DNA of 8,751 nucleotides, from positions 1 through 8,751 of the forward strand of contig VBDM01000034.1 of NCBI GenBank assembly GCA_005881355.1. The letters run 5' to 3'. Positions 1-7,497 of this stretch are shown piece by piece. The position numbers were made by a program, and so were the translations under genes. The stretch is from Betaproteobacteria bacterium (GTDB taxonomy: Bacteria; Pseudomonadota; Gammaproteobacteria; Burkholderiales; SG8-39). The first letter of the stretch is position 1. Each line of letters begins with the position of its first letter. The notes under the pieces were generated by a model, which was not told the origin of the DNA, did not search any database, and saw only the letters and a list, made by a program, of their open reading frames with translations.

Positions 1-704
1 CAGCGAACGACGCGCGCGCGGCCGAGGGGGATCTGCGCCGCGCGCAGCTCGCGCTCGCCTATCTGATCGGCGCCGAAGCGCAGGCCGGAGCGATCCAGGC
101 CGTGGACCCCTGGCCCACCCTCGCCGACATGGGCGAGGGCGGCGTCGCGGACGAGCTGATCGAGCGGCGTCCGGACGTGCGCGCCGCCAAAAGCCGGATC
201 GAGGCGGCGCGATCGGCGCGCGAGCTCGCCCGGAGCCTGGGCACGCGCGACGTCACGGTCGGGGCGCAGTTCGATCACTTTCCGGTCGGGAGCGGCGCCA
301 ACGCGTTCGGCACCGGCAACAGCTACGGCGTGTTCGTCTCGATGCCGTTTTTCGCCCGCTACCGGTACGAGGGCGAGATCCAGCGCGCCGAGGTCGACTA
401 CAATGCTGCGCTCGAGGCTCTCGACAAGGCGCGCGCGCAGGCACGGTCGGAATTCTCCCGGACGCTCTCGGACCTCGAGGCGGCGGGCGAGCGCATGCGG
501 CGCCACGACGAGTCGCTGCTGGTGGAGGCGAAAAAGGCGGCGGATTCGGCGGAATTCGCCTACAAGAACGGCGCGATCGGGGTGATGGACCTGCTCGACG
601 CGCGCAGAACGCTGCGCGCCATCCAGGTCGACGCGGCCTCGACGCGGAACGACTACGCCAGGGCGCTTTCGGCCTGGCTGATCAGCTCGGGCAAGGTCGA
701 GTAA
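1..704 (+). CDS. czcC: Heavy-metal efflux outer-membrane channel, TolC/CzcC family (5' partial)
   Basis: This is the C-terminal part of a TolC-family outer-membrane channel, the exit duct of a tripartite RND efflux pump. The frame is open from base 3, giving 233 visible residues, and ends with TAA at 702-704. Family members are usually a little over 400 residues, so the signal peptide and much of the first OEP repeat lie outside the window. The visible part starts in the helix ending the first repeat (LAYLIG). It then shows a complete second OEP repeat: ELIERRPDVRAAKSRIEAA, a beta-barrel segment with GNSYGVFVSMPFF, a long Ala/Arg/Glu-rich coiled-coil helix, and a closing helix (AYKNGAIGVMDLLDARRTL) typical of the family. 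The adaptor gene follows after 23 bases, so the two are probably co-transcribed. The family is clear. CzcC rather than CusC or another metal-pump channel is inferred from the neighbouring pump. Confidence 0.9.
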   Translation, partial: ANDARAAEGDLRRAQLALAYLIGAEAQAGAIQAVDPWPTLADMGEGGVADELIERRPDVRAAKSRIEAARSARELARSLGTRDVTVGAQFDHFPVGSGANAFGTGNSYGVFVSMPFFARYRYEGEIQRAEVDYNAALEALDKARAQARSEFSRTLSDLEAAGERMRRHDESLLVEAKKAADSAEFAYKNGAIGVMDLLDARRTLRAIQVDAASTRNDYARALSAWLISSGKVE

Positions 705-727
705 CTTCGGGGACGGCGGAAAAGAAC

Positions 728-1885
728 ATGAGCATGATCCGGCGATTTCCGGGAACGCTGCTGGCGCTCGCCGCAGCGGCGTTCGTATCCGCGTGCAACG
801 ACGGGGATGCGAAGTCCGATGTGGCGCGGCCGAGACTCGAAGACGGGCGCATCGTCTTTCCGCAAGGCAGCGCGCAGCTCGCTTCGTTTGCGACCGAGCC
901 GGTCGGCGAGAGCGCCCCGCAGCTATTGCGGCTCACCGGGCGGGTCGTCTGGGACGAGAACCGCACGGTGCGCCTGTTCCCGGCTTTCGCGGGGCGCGTG
1001 ATCCACATCCTGGTGAGGGCCGGAGACCGTGTGAAGCGGGGAGAGACGCTGGCGGTGCTCGCCTCTCCCGATTTCGGCCAGGCGCAGGCCGACGCGCGCC
1101 GGGCGCAATCGGATTTCGCCCTCGCGGAGAAGAATCTCGGCCGGTTGCGCGAGCTGCACGCCGCCGGCGTTTCCTCCCGCAAGGAGCTGATCACCGCGGA
1201 AGCCGATTACGCCCGCGCCGAGGCCGAGCTCGCCCGCGCCTCGGGCAAGATCAAGCTCTACGGCGGAGGCAGCGAATCGGTCGACCAGAACCTCGCGCTC
1301 GCGAGCCCGATCGACGGCGTCGTGGTGGAGCGCAACATCAATCCGGGACAGGAGCTGCGGACCGACCTGCAGCTCTCCAACTCCCCGGCGATGTTCGTCA
1401 TCACCGATCCGTCCCGCCTGTGGGTGCAGCTCGACGCGGCCGAGAGCCAGCTTGCGAGCCTGAAGCGCGGGCAGACGGTGACGCTGCGCTCCTCGGCCTG
1501 GCCGGAGGAAGGTTTTGCCGCAACGATCGAGACGATTTCCGATTTCATCGATCCGGCTTCCCGCACCGTCAAGGTGCGCGGGTCGGTCGTCAACCGCGAC
1601 CGGAAGCTCAAGGGCGAGATGTTCGTCACCGCCGAGCTGCAGGACAAGTCGCGAGCCGACCTGCAAGTGCCGGAAAAAGCGCTCGTGCTCGCGGGCGGCA
1701 ACTATTACGTTTTCGTCGAGGAAACGCCGGGCCGCTACGCACGCGTGGAAGTGAAAGTCGACGCCGTGCGCGAAGGCGTGGCGAGCGTCGCCTCCGGCGT
1801 GGACCTCGGCCAGAAGGTGGTCATCGAGGGGAATCTCTTCCTGCATCGCCTGTATCGGCAACTGTCCGGCGGCGCGCCAGCCTGA
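728..1885 (+). CDS. czcB: Efflux RND periplasmic adaptor lipoprotein, CzcB-like (HlyD/MFP family)
   Basis: This 385-residue membrane-fusion protein should bridge the inner-membrane pump and the outer-membrane channel. The N-terminus is a lipoprotein signal: Arg5-Arg6, a hydrophobic stretch 10-20, and lipobox V20-S21-A22-C23, so Cys23 is probably acylated and the protein anchored in the inner membrane facing the periplasm. Two half-lipoyl motifs are visible: GRVIHILVRAGDRVKRGETL at about 89-108 and SPIDGVVVERNINPGQEL at about 193-210. They flank an alpha-hairpin coiled coil (about 115-178). A beta-barrel domain (about 229-302) and a membrane-proximal domain (about 308-375) follow. I see no His-rich or Met-rich metal-binding N-terminal extension. 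The start at 728 has a purine-rich GCGGAAAAG upstream; an in-frame ATG at 734 is possible and would remove only two residues. The pump gene begins 18 bases after the stop. Metal specificity cannot be read from this gene. Confidence 0.93.
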   Translation: MSMIRRFPGTLLALAAAAFVSACNDGDAKSDVARPRLEDGRIVFPQGSAQLASFATEPVGESAPQLLRLTGRVVWDENRTVRLFPAFAGRVIHILVRAGDRVKRGETLAVLASPDFGQAQADARRAQSDFALAEKNLGRLRELHAAGVSSRKELITAEADYARAEAELARASGKIKLYGGGSESVDQNLALASPIDGVVVERNINPGQELRTDLQLSNSPAMFVITDPSRLWVQLDAAESQLASLKRGQTVTLRSSAWPEEGFAATIETISDFIDPASRTVKVRGSVVNRDRKLKGEMFVTAELQDKSRADLQVPEKALVLAGGNYYVFVEETPGRYARVEVKVDAVREGVASVASGVDLGQKVVIEGNLFLHRLYRQLSGGAPA

Positions 1886-1903
1886 GGCAGGCGCCGCGGC
1901 CCG

Positions 1904-4900
1904 ATGATCAAACGCATCGTCGCGTTCGCGCTGCAAAAGCCGCTGTTCATCGTCCTCGGGTCCGTCCTTTTCGTCGCGGGCGGCCTCGCGGCATTCAAGT
2001 CGCTGCCGATCGAGGCTTTTCCCGACGTGACCGACACGCAAGTCAACGTCATCACGCTCTACCCCGGTCGCGCCCCGGAGGAGGTCGAAAAGCAGGTCAC
2101 GATCCCGCTCGAGGTGGTCTTGTCGGGGCTGCCCAACGCGGTGCGCATGTTTTCGCACACGCAGTTCGGCCTCTCCTTCATCATCATCACGTTCGACGAC
2201 CGCGCCAACGCCTATTTCGCGCGCCAGCAGGTGGTCGAACGGCTGCGCGAAGTGGATTTGCCCGAGGGCGCGCAGCCGGCGCTCGCGCCGCTTTCCACCC
2301 CGATCGGCGAGATCTACCGCTATCGCCTGAAATCCGATTCGCTCGACGCGCGCGAGCTGCGCTCGATCGAGGACTGGGTCGTCGAGCGGCAGTTGCGCCT
2401 CATCCCGGGGGTCGCCGACATCGTCAGCTTCGGCGGGCTGATCAAGCAATACGAGGTCAATCCCGATCTCGGAAAGCTGCGCGACTACAAGGTGACGCTG
2501 CAACAGCTGTTTTCGGCGCTGCAGCGCGGCAACGCCAACGTCGGGGGAAGCTACCTCGAGCAGGGCCGGCAGCAATACCTCATCCGCGGCATCGGGCTGC
2601 TGCGCTCCGCCGACGAGATCGGCAGCATCGTGGTCGCCGAGCGCAACGGCGTGCCCATCCTCGTGAAGCACGTCGCCCAGGTCAGCGTGGGCGCGGTGCC
2701 GCGCCAGGGGATCGTCGGACAGGACGACGACGACGACGTCGTCACCGGCATCGTGCTGATGCGAAAGGGCGAGAACCCTTCGCAGGTGCTGAAGGCCGTG
2801 AAGGAGAAAGTGGACTCCTTGAACGCCTCCGTGCTTCCGAGAGGAACGAGGATCGTCCCGTTCTACGACCGCACCTGGCTGATCGACCGGACGCTGAAGA
2901 CGGTGTTCACCAACCTCGTCGAAGGCGCGATGCTGGTCACGCTCGTGCTGGTGCTTTTCCTCGGCAATCTGCGCGCGGCCTTCATCGTGGCACTGGTGAT
3001 CCCGCTGTCCTTGCTCGCCACTTTCCTGGGCCTCACCTGGGTCGGGATTCCGGCGAACCTGCTGTCGCTGGGCGCCATGGACTTCGGGATCATCGTCGAC
3101 GGCGCGGTGATCGTGGTCGAAAACGTGTTCCGCAAGCTCTCGGAAGGAGCGCACGACCGCACGCCCCGCCTGCAGAAGATCCTGGATGCCGCCGTGGAAG
3201 TCGGCCGGCCGACGCTCTTTTCCATGCTCATCATCATCGCGGCGCACATCCCGATCTTCACCTTGCAGCGCCACGAGGGGCGGATCTTCGCGCCGATGGC
3301 CTGGTCGGTGACTTCCGCGCTGGTCGGCTCGCTCATCCTGTCGCTGACTCTGGTGCCGCTGTTGTGCCTCTGGATGCTGCGCAAGAACCTGCCGGACCGC
3401 GAGAACGCCCTGGTGCACGCCTGCAAGGGCGTGTACCAGCCGGTGCTCGCCTGGGCGATCCGCAGCAAGAAGACCGTGATCGGAATCGCGCTCGCGGTGC
3501 TCGCGGCGAGCCTCGCGCTCGTGCCCAAGCTCGGCACCGAGTTCCTTCCGGAGCTGAACGAGGGCTCCGTCTGGATCAACGTGACGCTGCCCTCCTCGGT
3601 GTCGGTCACCGAGGCGCAAGCCATGACGGCGAAATTCCGCGCGGCGATCGCTACCGTTCCGGAGGTCGAGAGCGTCATATCGAAGTCCGGCAGGCCGGAG
3701 GACGGGACCGACCCGAAGCTCATCAACATGTGCGAGATCCTGGTGACCCTGAATCCCGAGTCGCAGTGGCGCCCGGGCGTTTCCAAGCGCCGGATCGTCG
3801 ACGAGATGGACCGCGCGATGTCGCGCTTTCCGGGAATCGAGCCCAGCTTCTCGCAGCCGATCCGCGACAACGTGCTCGAATCGATCTCGCAGATCGACGG
3901 CCAGATCGTCATCAAGGTGTTCGGCGAGGATCTCGACGTCCTGCGGGACCAGTCTCAGCAGGTGCTCTCCGCGATCAAGGACGTGCAGGGCGTGAAGCGC
4001 GCCTTCATCGATCGCCTGGGCGAGCTGCCGCAGCTGCTGATCCGCGTGGACCGGGAGGCCGCGGCGCGCTACGGGCTCAACGTCGCCGACATCCAGGACG
4101 TGATCGAGATGGTGCTGGGAGGGAAGGCCGCGACGCAGCTCTGGGAGGGCGAGCGCCACTTCGGCGTCGCCGTGCGGCTCAAGGGTTCCGAGCGCAACAT
4201 CGCCAACCTGCGCTCGATCACGGTGAGCACCCCCACGGGCGCGTACGTGCCGCTTTCGCAGGTCGCGGAGTTCAGCACCATCGGCGGAGCGATGAACATC
4301 GCGCGCGAGAACGGCGTGCGCGTGTACTCGATCGGCATCTTCATCGCCGACCGCGACATGGGAAGCGTCGTTTCGGACATGAAGGACCGGGTCGCCGGGC
4401 GGGTGAAGCTGCCGCCCGGCTACAGCGTCACCTGGTCCGGCGAGTTCGAGAACCAGGAGCGGGCGATGGCGCGGCTTGCCATCATCGTGCCGGTGTCGGT
4501 GCTGCTGATCTTCCTCCTGCTTTTCGACGCGTTCGGCGCGTTCCGCAGCGCGCTTCTCATCCTCCTCAACATTCCTTTCGCCCTGATCGGCGGAATCTTC
4601 GCGCTGCTCGTCACCGGCATCCCGCTTTCGGTGTCGGCCGCCATCGGCTTCATCGCCCTGTTCGGCCAGGCGGTGCTGAACGGCGTCGTGATGGTCGCGT
4701 ATTTCAACCAGCTGCGCGATGCCGGCGCCTCGCCCGAGGAGGCGGTGATGCGCGGCTCGCTCGCGCGCATGCGCACGGTGCTGATGACCGGCCTCCTCGC
4801 GGCGCTCGGCCTCTTACCGATGGCGATATCGACCGGAATCGGCTCGGAAACCCAAAAGCCCCTCGCAGTGGTCGTGATCGGAGGCCTGGTGACGGCCACG

Positions 4901-4990
4901 CTGCTCACGCTTATCGTGCTGCCGACGCTCTACCTGGTGTTCGAGCGCCTGCGCGGCCCGCGCTGGCACCGCTTTTCCTCGGAACAGTAA
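1904..4990 (+). CDS. czcA: Heavy-metal efflux RND transporter, CzcA/CusA family (inner-membrane antiporter)
   Basis: This complete 1028-residue RND permease drives metal cations out by proton antiport and is the engine of the tripartite pump. The layout is classical. TM1 lies at about 12-31, followed by a large periplasmic loop to about 335 and TM2-TM6 at about 340-490. TM7 is at about 521-540, then a second large loop to about 855 and TM8-TM12 to about 1010. The start MIKRIVAFALQKPLF and early SLPIEAFPDVTDTQV are family hallmarks. In TM4, D393-FG-IIV-D399-GA-VIVV-E406-N reproduces the DFG/DGA/VEN relay of CzcA with the same 6- and 7-residue spacing as CzcA D402, D408 and E415. From recalled CusA sequence, only one of its three metal-binding methionines has a counterpart (M609). 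I therefore favour divalent cations over Cu(I)/Ag(I), but substrate remains inferred. Five consecutive Asp (D274-D278) lie in the first periplasmic loop. The Shine-Dalgarno is weak (GAGGCAGG, far from the ATG), so coupling to the adaptor gene is likely. Confidence 0.95.
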   Translation: MIKRIVAFALQKPLFIVLGSVLFVAGGLAAFKSLPIEAFPDVTDTQVNVITLYPGRAPEEVEKQVTIPLEVVLSGLPNAVRMFSHTQFGLSFIIITFDDRANAYFARQQVVERLREVDLPEGAQPALAPLSTPIGEIYRYRLKSDSLDARELRSIEDWVVERQLRLIPGVADIVSFGGLIKQYEVNPDLGKLRDYKVTLQQLFSALQRGNANVGGSYLEQGRQQYLIRGIGLLRSADEIGSIVVAERNGVPILVKHVAQVSVGAVPRQGIVGQDDDDDVVTGIVLMRKGENPSQVLKAVKEKVDSLNASVLPRGTRIVPFYDRTWLIDRTLKTVFTNLVEGAMLVTLVLVLFLGNLRAAFIVALVIPLSLLATFLGLTWVGIPANLLSLGAMDFGIIVDGAVIVVENVFRKLSEGAHDRTPRLQKILDAAVEVGRPTLFSMLIIIAAHIPIFTLQRHEGRIFAPMAWSVTSALVGSLILSLTLVPLLCLWMLRKNLPDRENALVHACKGVYQPVLAWAIRSKKTVIGIALAVLAASLALVPKLGTEFLPELNEGSVWINVTLPSSVSVTEAQAMTAKFRAAIATVPEVESVISKSGRPEDGTDPKLINMCEILVTLNPESQWRPGVSKRRIVDEMDRAMSRFPGIEPSFSQPIRDNVLESISQIDGQIVIKVFGEDLDVLRDQSQQVLSAIKDVQGVKRAFIDRLGELPQLLIRVDREAAARYGLNVADIQDVIEMVLGGKAATQLWEGERHFGVAVRLKGSERNIANLRSITVSTPTGAYVPLSQVAEFSTIGGAMNIARENGVRVYSIGIFIADRDMGSVVSDMKDRVAGRVKLPPGYSVTWSGEFENQERAMARLAIIVPVSVLLIFLLLFDAFGAFRSALLILLNIPFALIGGIFALLVTGIPLSVSAAIGFIALFGQAVLNGVVMVAYFNQLRDAGASPEEAVMRGSLARMRTVLMTGLLAALGLLPMAISTGIGSETQKPLAVVVIGGLVTATLLTLIVLPTLYLVFERLRGPRWHRFSSEQ

Positions 4991-5068
4991 ATCGCAGAGA
5001 TGGGGTCTCCGCCAAAACTTCCGCCCTTTTCTGCAAGAAGCCGTTCGATTCAGCGTTTCACTAAGGAA
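4991..5068. other. Convergent intergenic gap between efflux and isc operons
   Basis: These 78 bases separate the czcA stop (TAA ending 4990) from the iscX stop (TAG, 5071-5069 on the minus strand). I see no gene, no promoter and no strong plus-strand terminator. The only structure of note is the weak minus-strand hairpin annotated separately at 5014-5040. Confidence 0.7.
5014..5040 (-). terminator. Possible weak rho-independent terminator after iscX
   Basis: On the minus strand CTTCTTGC and GCGGAAG can form about seven pairs, including one G-T wobble and one bulged T, around an 8-base loop (AGAAAAGG), followed directly by TTTT. It lies 28 bases past the iscX stop, where the ISC operon should end. 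The stem is imperfect and the T-run short, so this is tentative. The plus strand has no T-run after the same hairpin, so it would not serve czcA. Confidence 0.35.
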
Positions 5069-5263
5069 CTAGCCGACCTCGTCGATCCACGCCATCTGGA
5101 TCGCCTCGAGGATCTTCTCGCCGCAGTGTTTCGGGTCGTCGTCGAAGCCGTCGAGCTCGCTCACCCATTTGAAAAGGTCGGTGAAACGCACGGACAAGGG
5201 ATCCACATCCGGATGTTTTTCCGAGAGCGCGATCGCGATGTCGAGGGTGTCGGTCCATTTCAT
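5069..5263 (-). CDS. iscX: Fe-S cluster assembly protein IscX
   Basis: This small acidic protein of the ISC system is known in E. coli to bind the cysteine desulfurase IscS, compete with frataxin (CyaY), and modulate cluster assembly as an iron-sensitive adaptor. The 64-residue sequence matches E. coli IscX (66 aa, as I recall it) almost end to end. Shared features are MKWTD at the start, a VRFTDL block at 25-30 with KW at 32-33, the FDDDP acidic turn at 40-44, and the C-terminal EKILEAIQMAWIDE helix. I chose the ATG at 5263, whose A is the last base of the fdx stop (TGATG). A GTG one codon upstream (5266-5264) is a real alternative and is better spaced (6 bases) from the AAGGA at 5277-5273. 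It is the last gene of the operon, as usual for ISC clusters. Confidence 0.95.
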   Translation of the reverse strand: MKWTDTLDIAIALSEKHPDVDPLSVRFTDLFKWVSELDGFDDDPKHCGEKILEAIQMAWIDEVG

Positions 5264-5601
5264 CACTTGATTTCCTTGACCATATTGATCGTGTACTTCG
5301 GGATCTCGATGGTGAGATCGCTGTCCTTGACGATCGCCTGGCAGGAGAGCCTCGAGCTCGGCTCCAGTCCCCAGGCCTTGTCGAGCATGTCGTCCTCGTT
5401 CTCTTCCGACGGGTCGAGCGTCTCGAAACCCTCGCGCACGACCACGTGGCAGGTGGTGCAGGCGCAGGACTTCTCGCAGGCGTGCTCGATCTCCACGCCG
5501 TTCTGCAACAGGTTATCGCAGATCGACATGCCGGGTTTCGCCTCGATGACCGTGCCCTCGGGACACAGCTCCTCGTGCGGCAGGACGATGATCCGCGGCA
5601 T
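5263..5601 (-). CDS. fdx: ISC system [2Fe-2S] ferredoxin
   Basis: This adrenodoxin-type ferredoxin supplies electrons during cluster assembly on IscU with IscS and resides in the cytosol. It has 112 residues, close to the E. coli Fdx length. The cluster ligands are visible as C42, C48, C51 (in EHACEKSCACTTCHV) and C87 (in SSRLSCQAI). This is the C-X5-C-X2-C...C pattern at the same positions as E. coli Fdx, with the usual extra non-ligand C46. The acidic stretch LDPSEENEDDMLDKA (62-76) matches the partner-binding helix of this subfamily. This distinguishes it from plant-type and soluble-methane-monooxygenase-type ferredoxins. The ATG at 5601 has TAAGG just upstream. The gene starts 6 bases after the hscA stop and shares one base with iscX, so it is part of the same transcript. 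Confidence 0.97.
   Translation of the reverse strand: MPRIIVLPHEELCPEGTVIEAKPGMSICDNLLQNGVEIEHACEKSCACTTCHVVVREGFETLDPSEENEDDMLDKAWGLEPSSRLSCQAIVKDSDLTIEIPKYTINMVKEIK
5273..5277 (-). promoter_or_regulatory. Ribosome binding site for iscX
   Basis: AAGGA on the minus strand lies inside the last codons of fdx, 6 bases before a GTG and 9 bases before the ATG of iscX. It supports independent initiation next to the overlapping TGATG and leaves the choice between the two starts open. Confidence 0.55.
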
Positions 5602-5605
5602 GAGG

Positions 5606-5610
5606 CCTTA
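5606..5610 (-). promoter_or_regulatory. Ribosome binding site for fdx embedded in hscA stop codon
   Basis: TAAGG on the minus strand, four bases before the fdx ATG, contains the hscA stop codon TAA. The site that starts fdx is therefore where hscA translation ends, which suggests translational coupling. The spacing is slightly short but usable. Confidence 0.55.
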
Positions 5611-7482
5611 GAAGCTCTCGACCTTCCTGCCGGCGAGCGCGCGCTTGATGGAGCGGTCCATGCGCCGCCCGGCGAACGCTTCCGTGGCGCGGTTGACGCG
5701 CTCGACGGCCGACTTGATGGTGCGATGATCGGTACAGGAGAGCGTCTTGCGCAGCACGTCGAGCTCCGAGCGCAGCGCGGCCGATTCTTCCGCGGAAAGC
5801 AGGTCGGCGTCCTCGCGCAGCGCCGCCTCGGTTGCTTCGAGCATGCGTCCGCCCTCGACCTGCTGCTCCTTCAGCGCGCGCAGATGCACGTCTTCCCTGG
5901 CATGGTCGAAGGAGTCCCTGAGCATCTTCGTGATCTGCTCGTCGGTGAGCCCGTAGGAGGGCTTGACCGCGATCGCGGCTTCGACGCCGGTGGTGGACTC
6001 CCGCGCCGACACCGACAGCAGGCCGTCGGCGTCCACCTGGAAGGTGACGCGGATGCGCGCGGCGCCCGCGACCATCGGCGGAATGCCGCGCAGCTCGAAC
6101 CTTGCGAGCGAGCGGCAGTCCGAGACGAGCTCGCGCTCGCCCTGCACCACGTGAACGCTCATCGCGGTCTGGCCGTCCTTGAACGTGGTGAACTCCTGCG
6201 CGCGCGCGACCGGTATCGTCGAGTTGCGCGGAATCACTTTTTCCGCCAGCCCGCCCATGGTCTCGATGCCGAGCGACAGCGGGATCACGTCGAGCAGCAG
6301 CCAATCGTCGCCGGACGCCCTGTTGCCGGCGAGGACGTCGGCCTGGATCGCCGCGCCGAGCGCGACGACCTTGTCGGGGTCGAGGTTGTTGAGCGGGGTC
6401 TGGCCGAACAGCTCGGCGACCATCCGCTGCACGTGCGGCATGCGCGTCGCGCCGCCGACCATAACCACGCCCTTCACCTCGCTCCATTCGAGCCCCGCGT
6501 CGCGCAGCGCCTTGCGGGTCGGCCCCAGGGTCTTCGCGACGAGGTGCCGGGTCATGTCCTGGAATTCCTTATGCGTGACGGTCACGTCCACGGCCTCGCC
6601 GCTGCCGAGCGTCGCCGAGATGCGCGCCTCCGCGTTGGCCGTGAGGAACTCCTTGGCTGCGCGCGACTTCGTGAGCAAGAGCCGCGTGTCCTCGGCGGAA
6701 AGCGGCGCGAGCTTTGCGCGCTCCACGACCCAGCAGAACAGCCGCTGGTCGAAATCGTCGCCGCCGAGCGCGGCGTCGCCGCTGGTCGCCATCACCTCGA
6801 ACACGCCCTTCGAGAGCCTGAGGATGGAGATGTCGAAGGTCCCGCCGCCCAGATCGTAGACCGCGTAGACGCCCTCGGCGGCGTTCTCGAGCCCGTAGGC
6901 GATCGCCGCCGCGGTCGGCTCGTTCAGGAGCCGCAGCACGTTCAGGCCCGCGATCCTCCCGGCGTCCTTGGTCGCCTGGCGCTGCGCGTCGTCGAAGTAC
7001 GCGGGGACCGTGACGACCGCGCCGGCGAGCTCGCCGCCCGCGCGCCCGAGCAGGCTCTCCTCGGCCCGCGCGCGCAGCACTTTCAGGATTTCCGCCGAGA
7101 CCTCGACCGGGCTTTTCACGCCGGAGACGGTGCGGATCTGCACCATGCCGGGCGAATCGAGGAAATCGTAGGGGCTGTTCTCGACGTGGGTGACGTCCTT
7201 CAGGCCGCGGCCCATGAAGCGTTTCACCGACACGACGGTGTTTTTCGGGTCGCGAGCCAGCTCCGCCTCCGCCTGCCGGCCGACGGTCACTCCTCCGTCC
7301 CCCAGGTAGCGCACGATCGACGGCAGGAGCGCATGGCCGTCGTGGTCGTTGAGCACCACGGCAATGCCGTTGCGCACCGTGGCCACGAGGGAATTGGTGG
7401 TGCCGAGGTCGATGCCGACCGCGAGGCGGCGCCGGTGCGGCTCGGGCGACTGGCCGGGCTCGGCGATCTGCAGCAGAGCCAT
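5608..7482 (-). CDS. hscA: Fe-S cluster assembly Hsp70 chaperone HscA
   Basis: This is the specialised Hsp70 that, with the J-protein HscB, uses ATP to act on cluster-loaded IscU and promote cluster transfer to acceptor proteins. It has 624 residues; E. coli HscA has 616. The actin-like ATPase domain shows phosphate loop 1 GIDLGTTN (23-30), NEPTAAAIAYG (187-197), phosphate loop 2 DLGGGTFD (210-217) and adenosine motif GGATRMP (343-349). The interdomain linker and start of the substrate domain read LLLDVIPLSLGIETMGG (395-411), with the HscA-type linker in place of DnaK's. The helical lid runs to the end, finishing RKVESF, without DnaK's Gly-rich acidic EEVKD-like tail. Its known client motif, LPPVK of IscU, is intact in the neighbouring iscU. 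The ATG at 7482 is 15 bases after the hscB stop, with only a weak purine-rich GGGAT upstream. Identification over DnaK is secure from linker, tail and context. Confidence 0.98.
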   Translation of the reverse strand: MALLQIAEPGQSPEPHRRRLAVGIDLGTTNSLVATVRNGIAVVLNDHDGHALLPSIVRYLGDGGVTVGRQAEAELARDPKNTVVSVKRFMGRGLKDVTHVENSPYDFLDSPGMVQIRTVSGVKSPVEVSAEILKVLRARAEESLLGRAGGELAGAVVTVPAYFDDAQRQATKDAGRIAGLNVLRLLNEPTAAAIAYGLENAAEGVYAVYDLGGGTFDISILRLSKGVFEVMATSGDAALGGDDFDQRLFCWVVERAKLAPLSAEDTRLLLTKSRAAKEFLTANAEARISATLGSGEAVDVTVTHKEFQDMTRHLVAKTLGPTRKALRDAGLEWSEVKGVVMVGGATRMPHVQRMVAELFGQTPLNNLDPDKVVALGAAIQADVLAGNRASGDDWLLLDVIPLSLGIETMGGLAEKVIPRNSTIPVARAQEFTTFKDGQTAMSVHVVQGERELVSDCRSLARFELRGIPPMVAGAARIRVTFQVDADGLLSVSARESTTGVEAAIAVKPSYGLTDEQITKMLRDSFDHAREDVHLRALKEQQVEGGRMLEATEAALREDADLLSAEESAALRSELDVLRKTLSCTDHRTIKSAVERVNRATEAFAGRRMDRSIKRALAGRKVESF

Positions 7483-7497
7483 TTCAGATCCCGAGAC

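Noticed and set aside
923..4159. Long minus-strand open frame of more than 1000 codons antisense to czcB-czcA
   Set aside because: It is rich in His, Asp, Arg and Gln with no domain pattern, mirrors the codon structure of the sense genes, and lacks a convincing start.
4996..5009. Short GAGA/TCTC hairpin just after czcA as a terminator
   Set aside because: It has only four base pairs and no following T-run on the plus strand, which is too weak to call.
793..5064. Very long plus-strand open frame overlapping the adaptor and pump genes
   Set aside because: The translation is Arg/Ala/Gly-rich low-complexity sequence, shifted against two clearly recognisable genes. This is typical of high-GC DNA where stop codons are rare in alternate frames.
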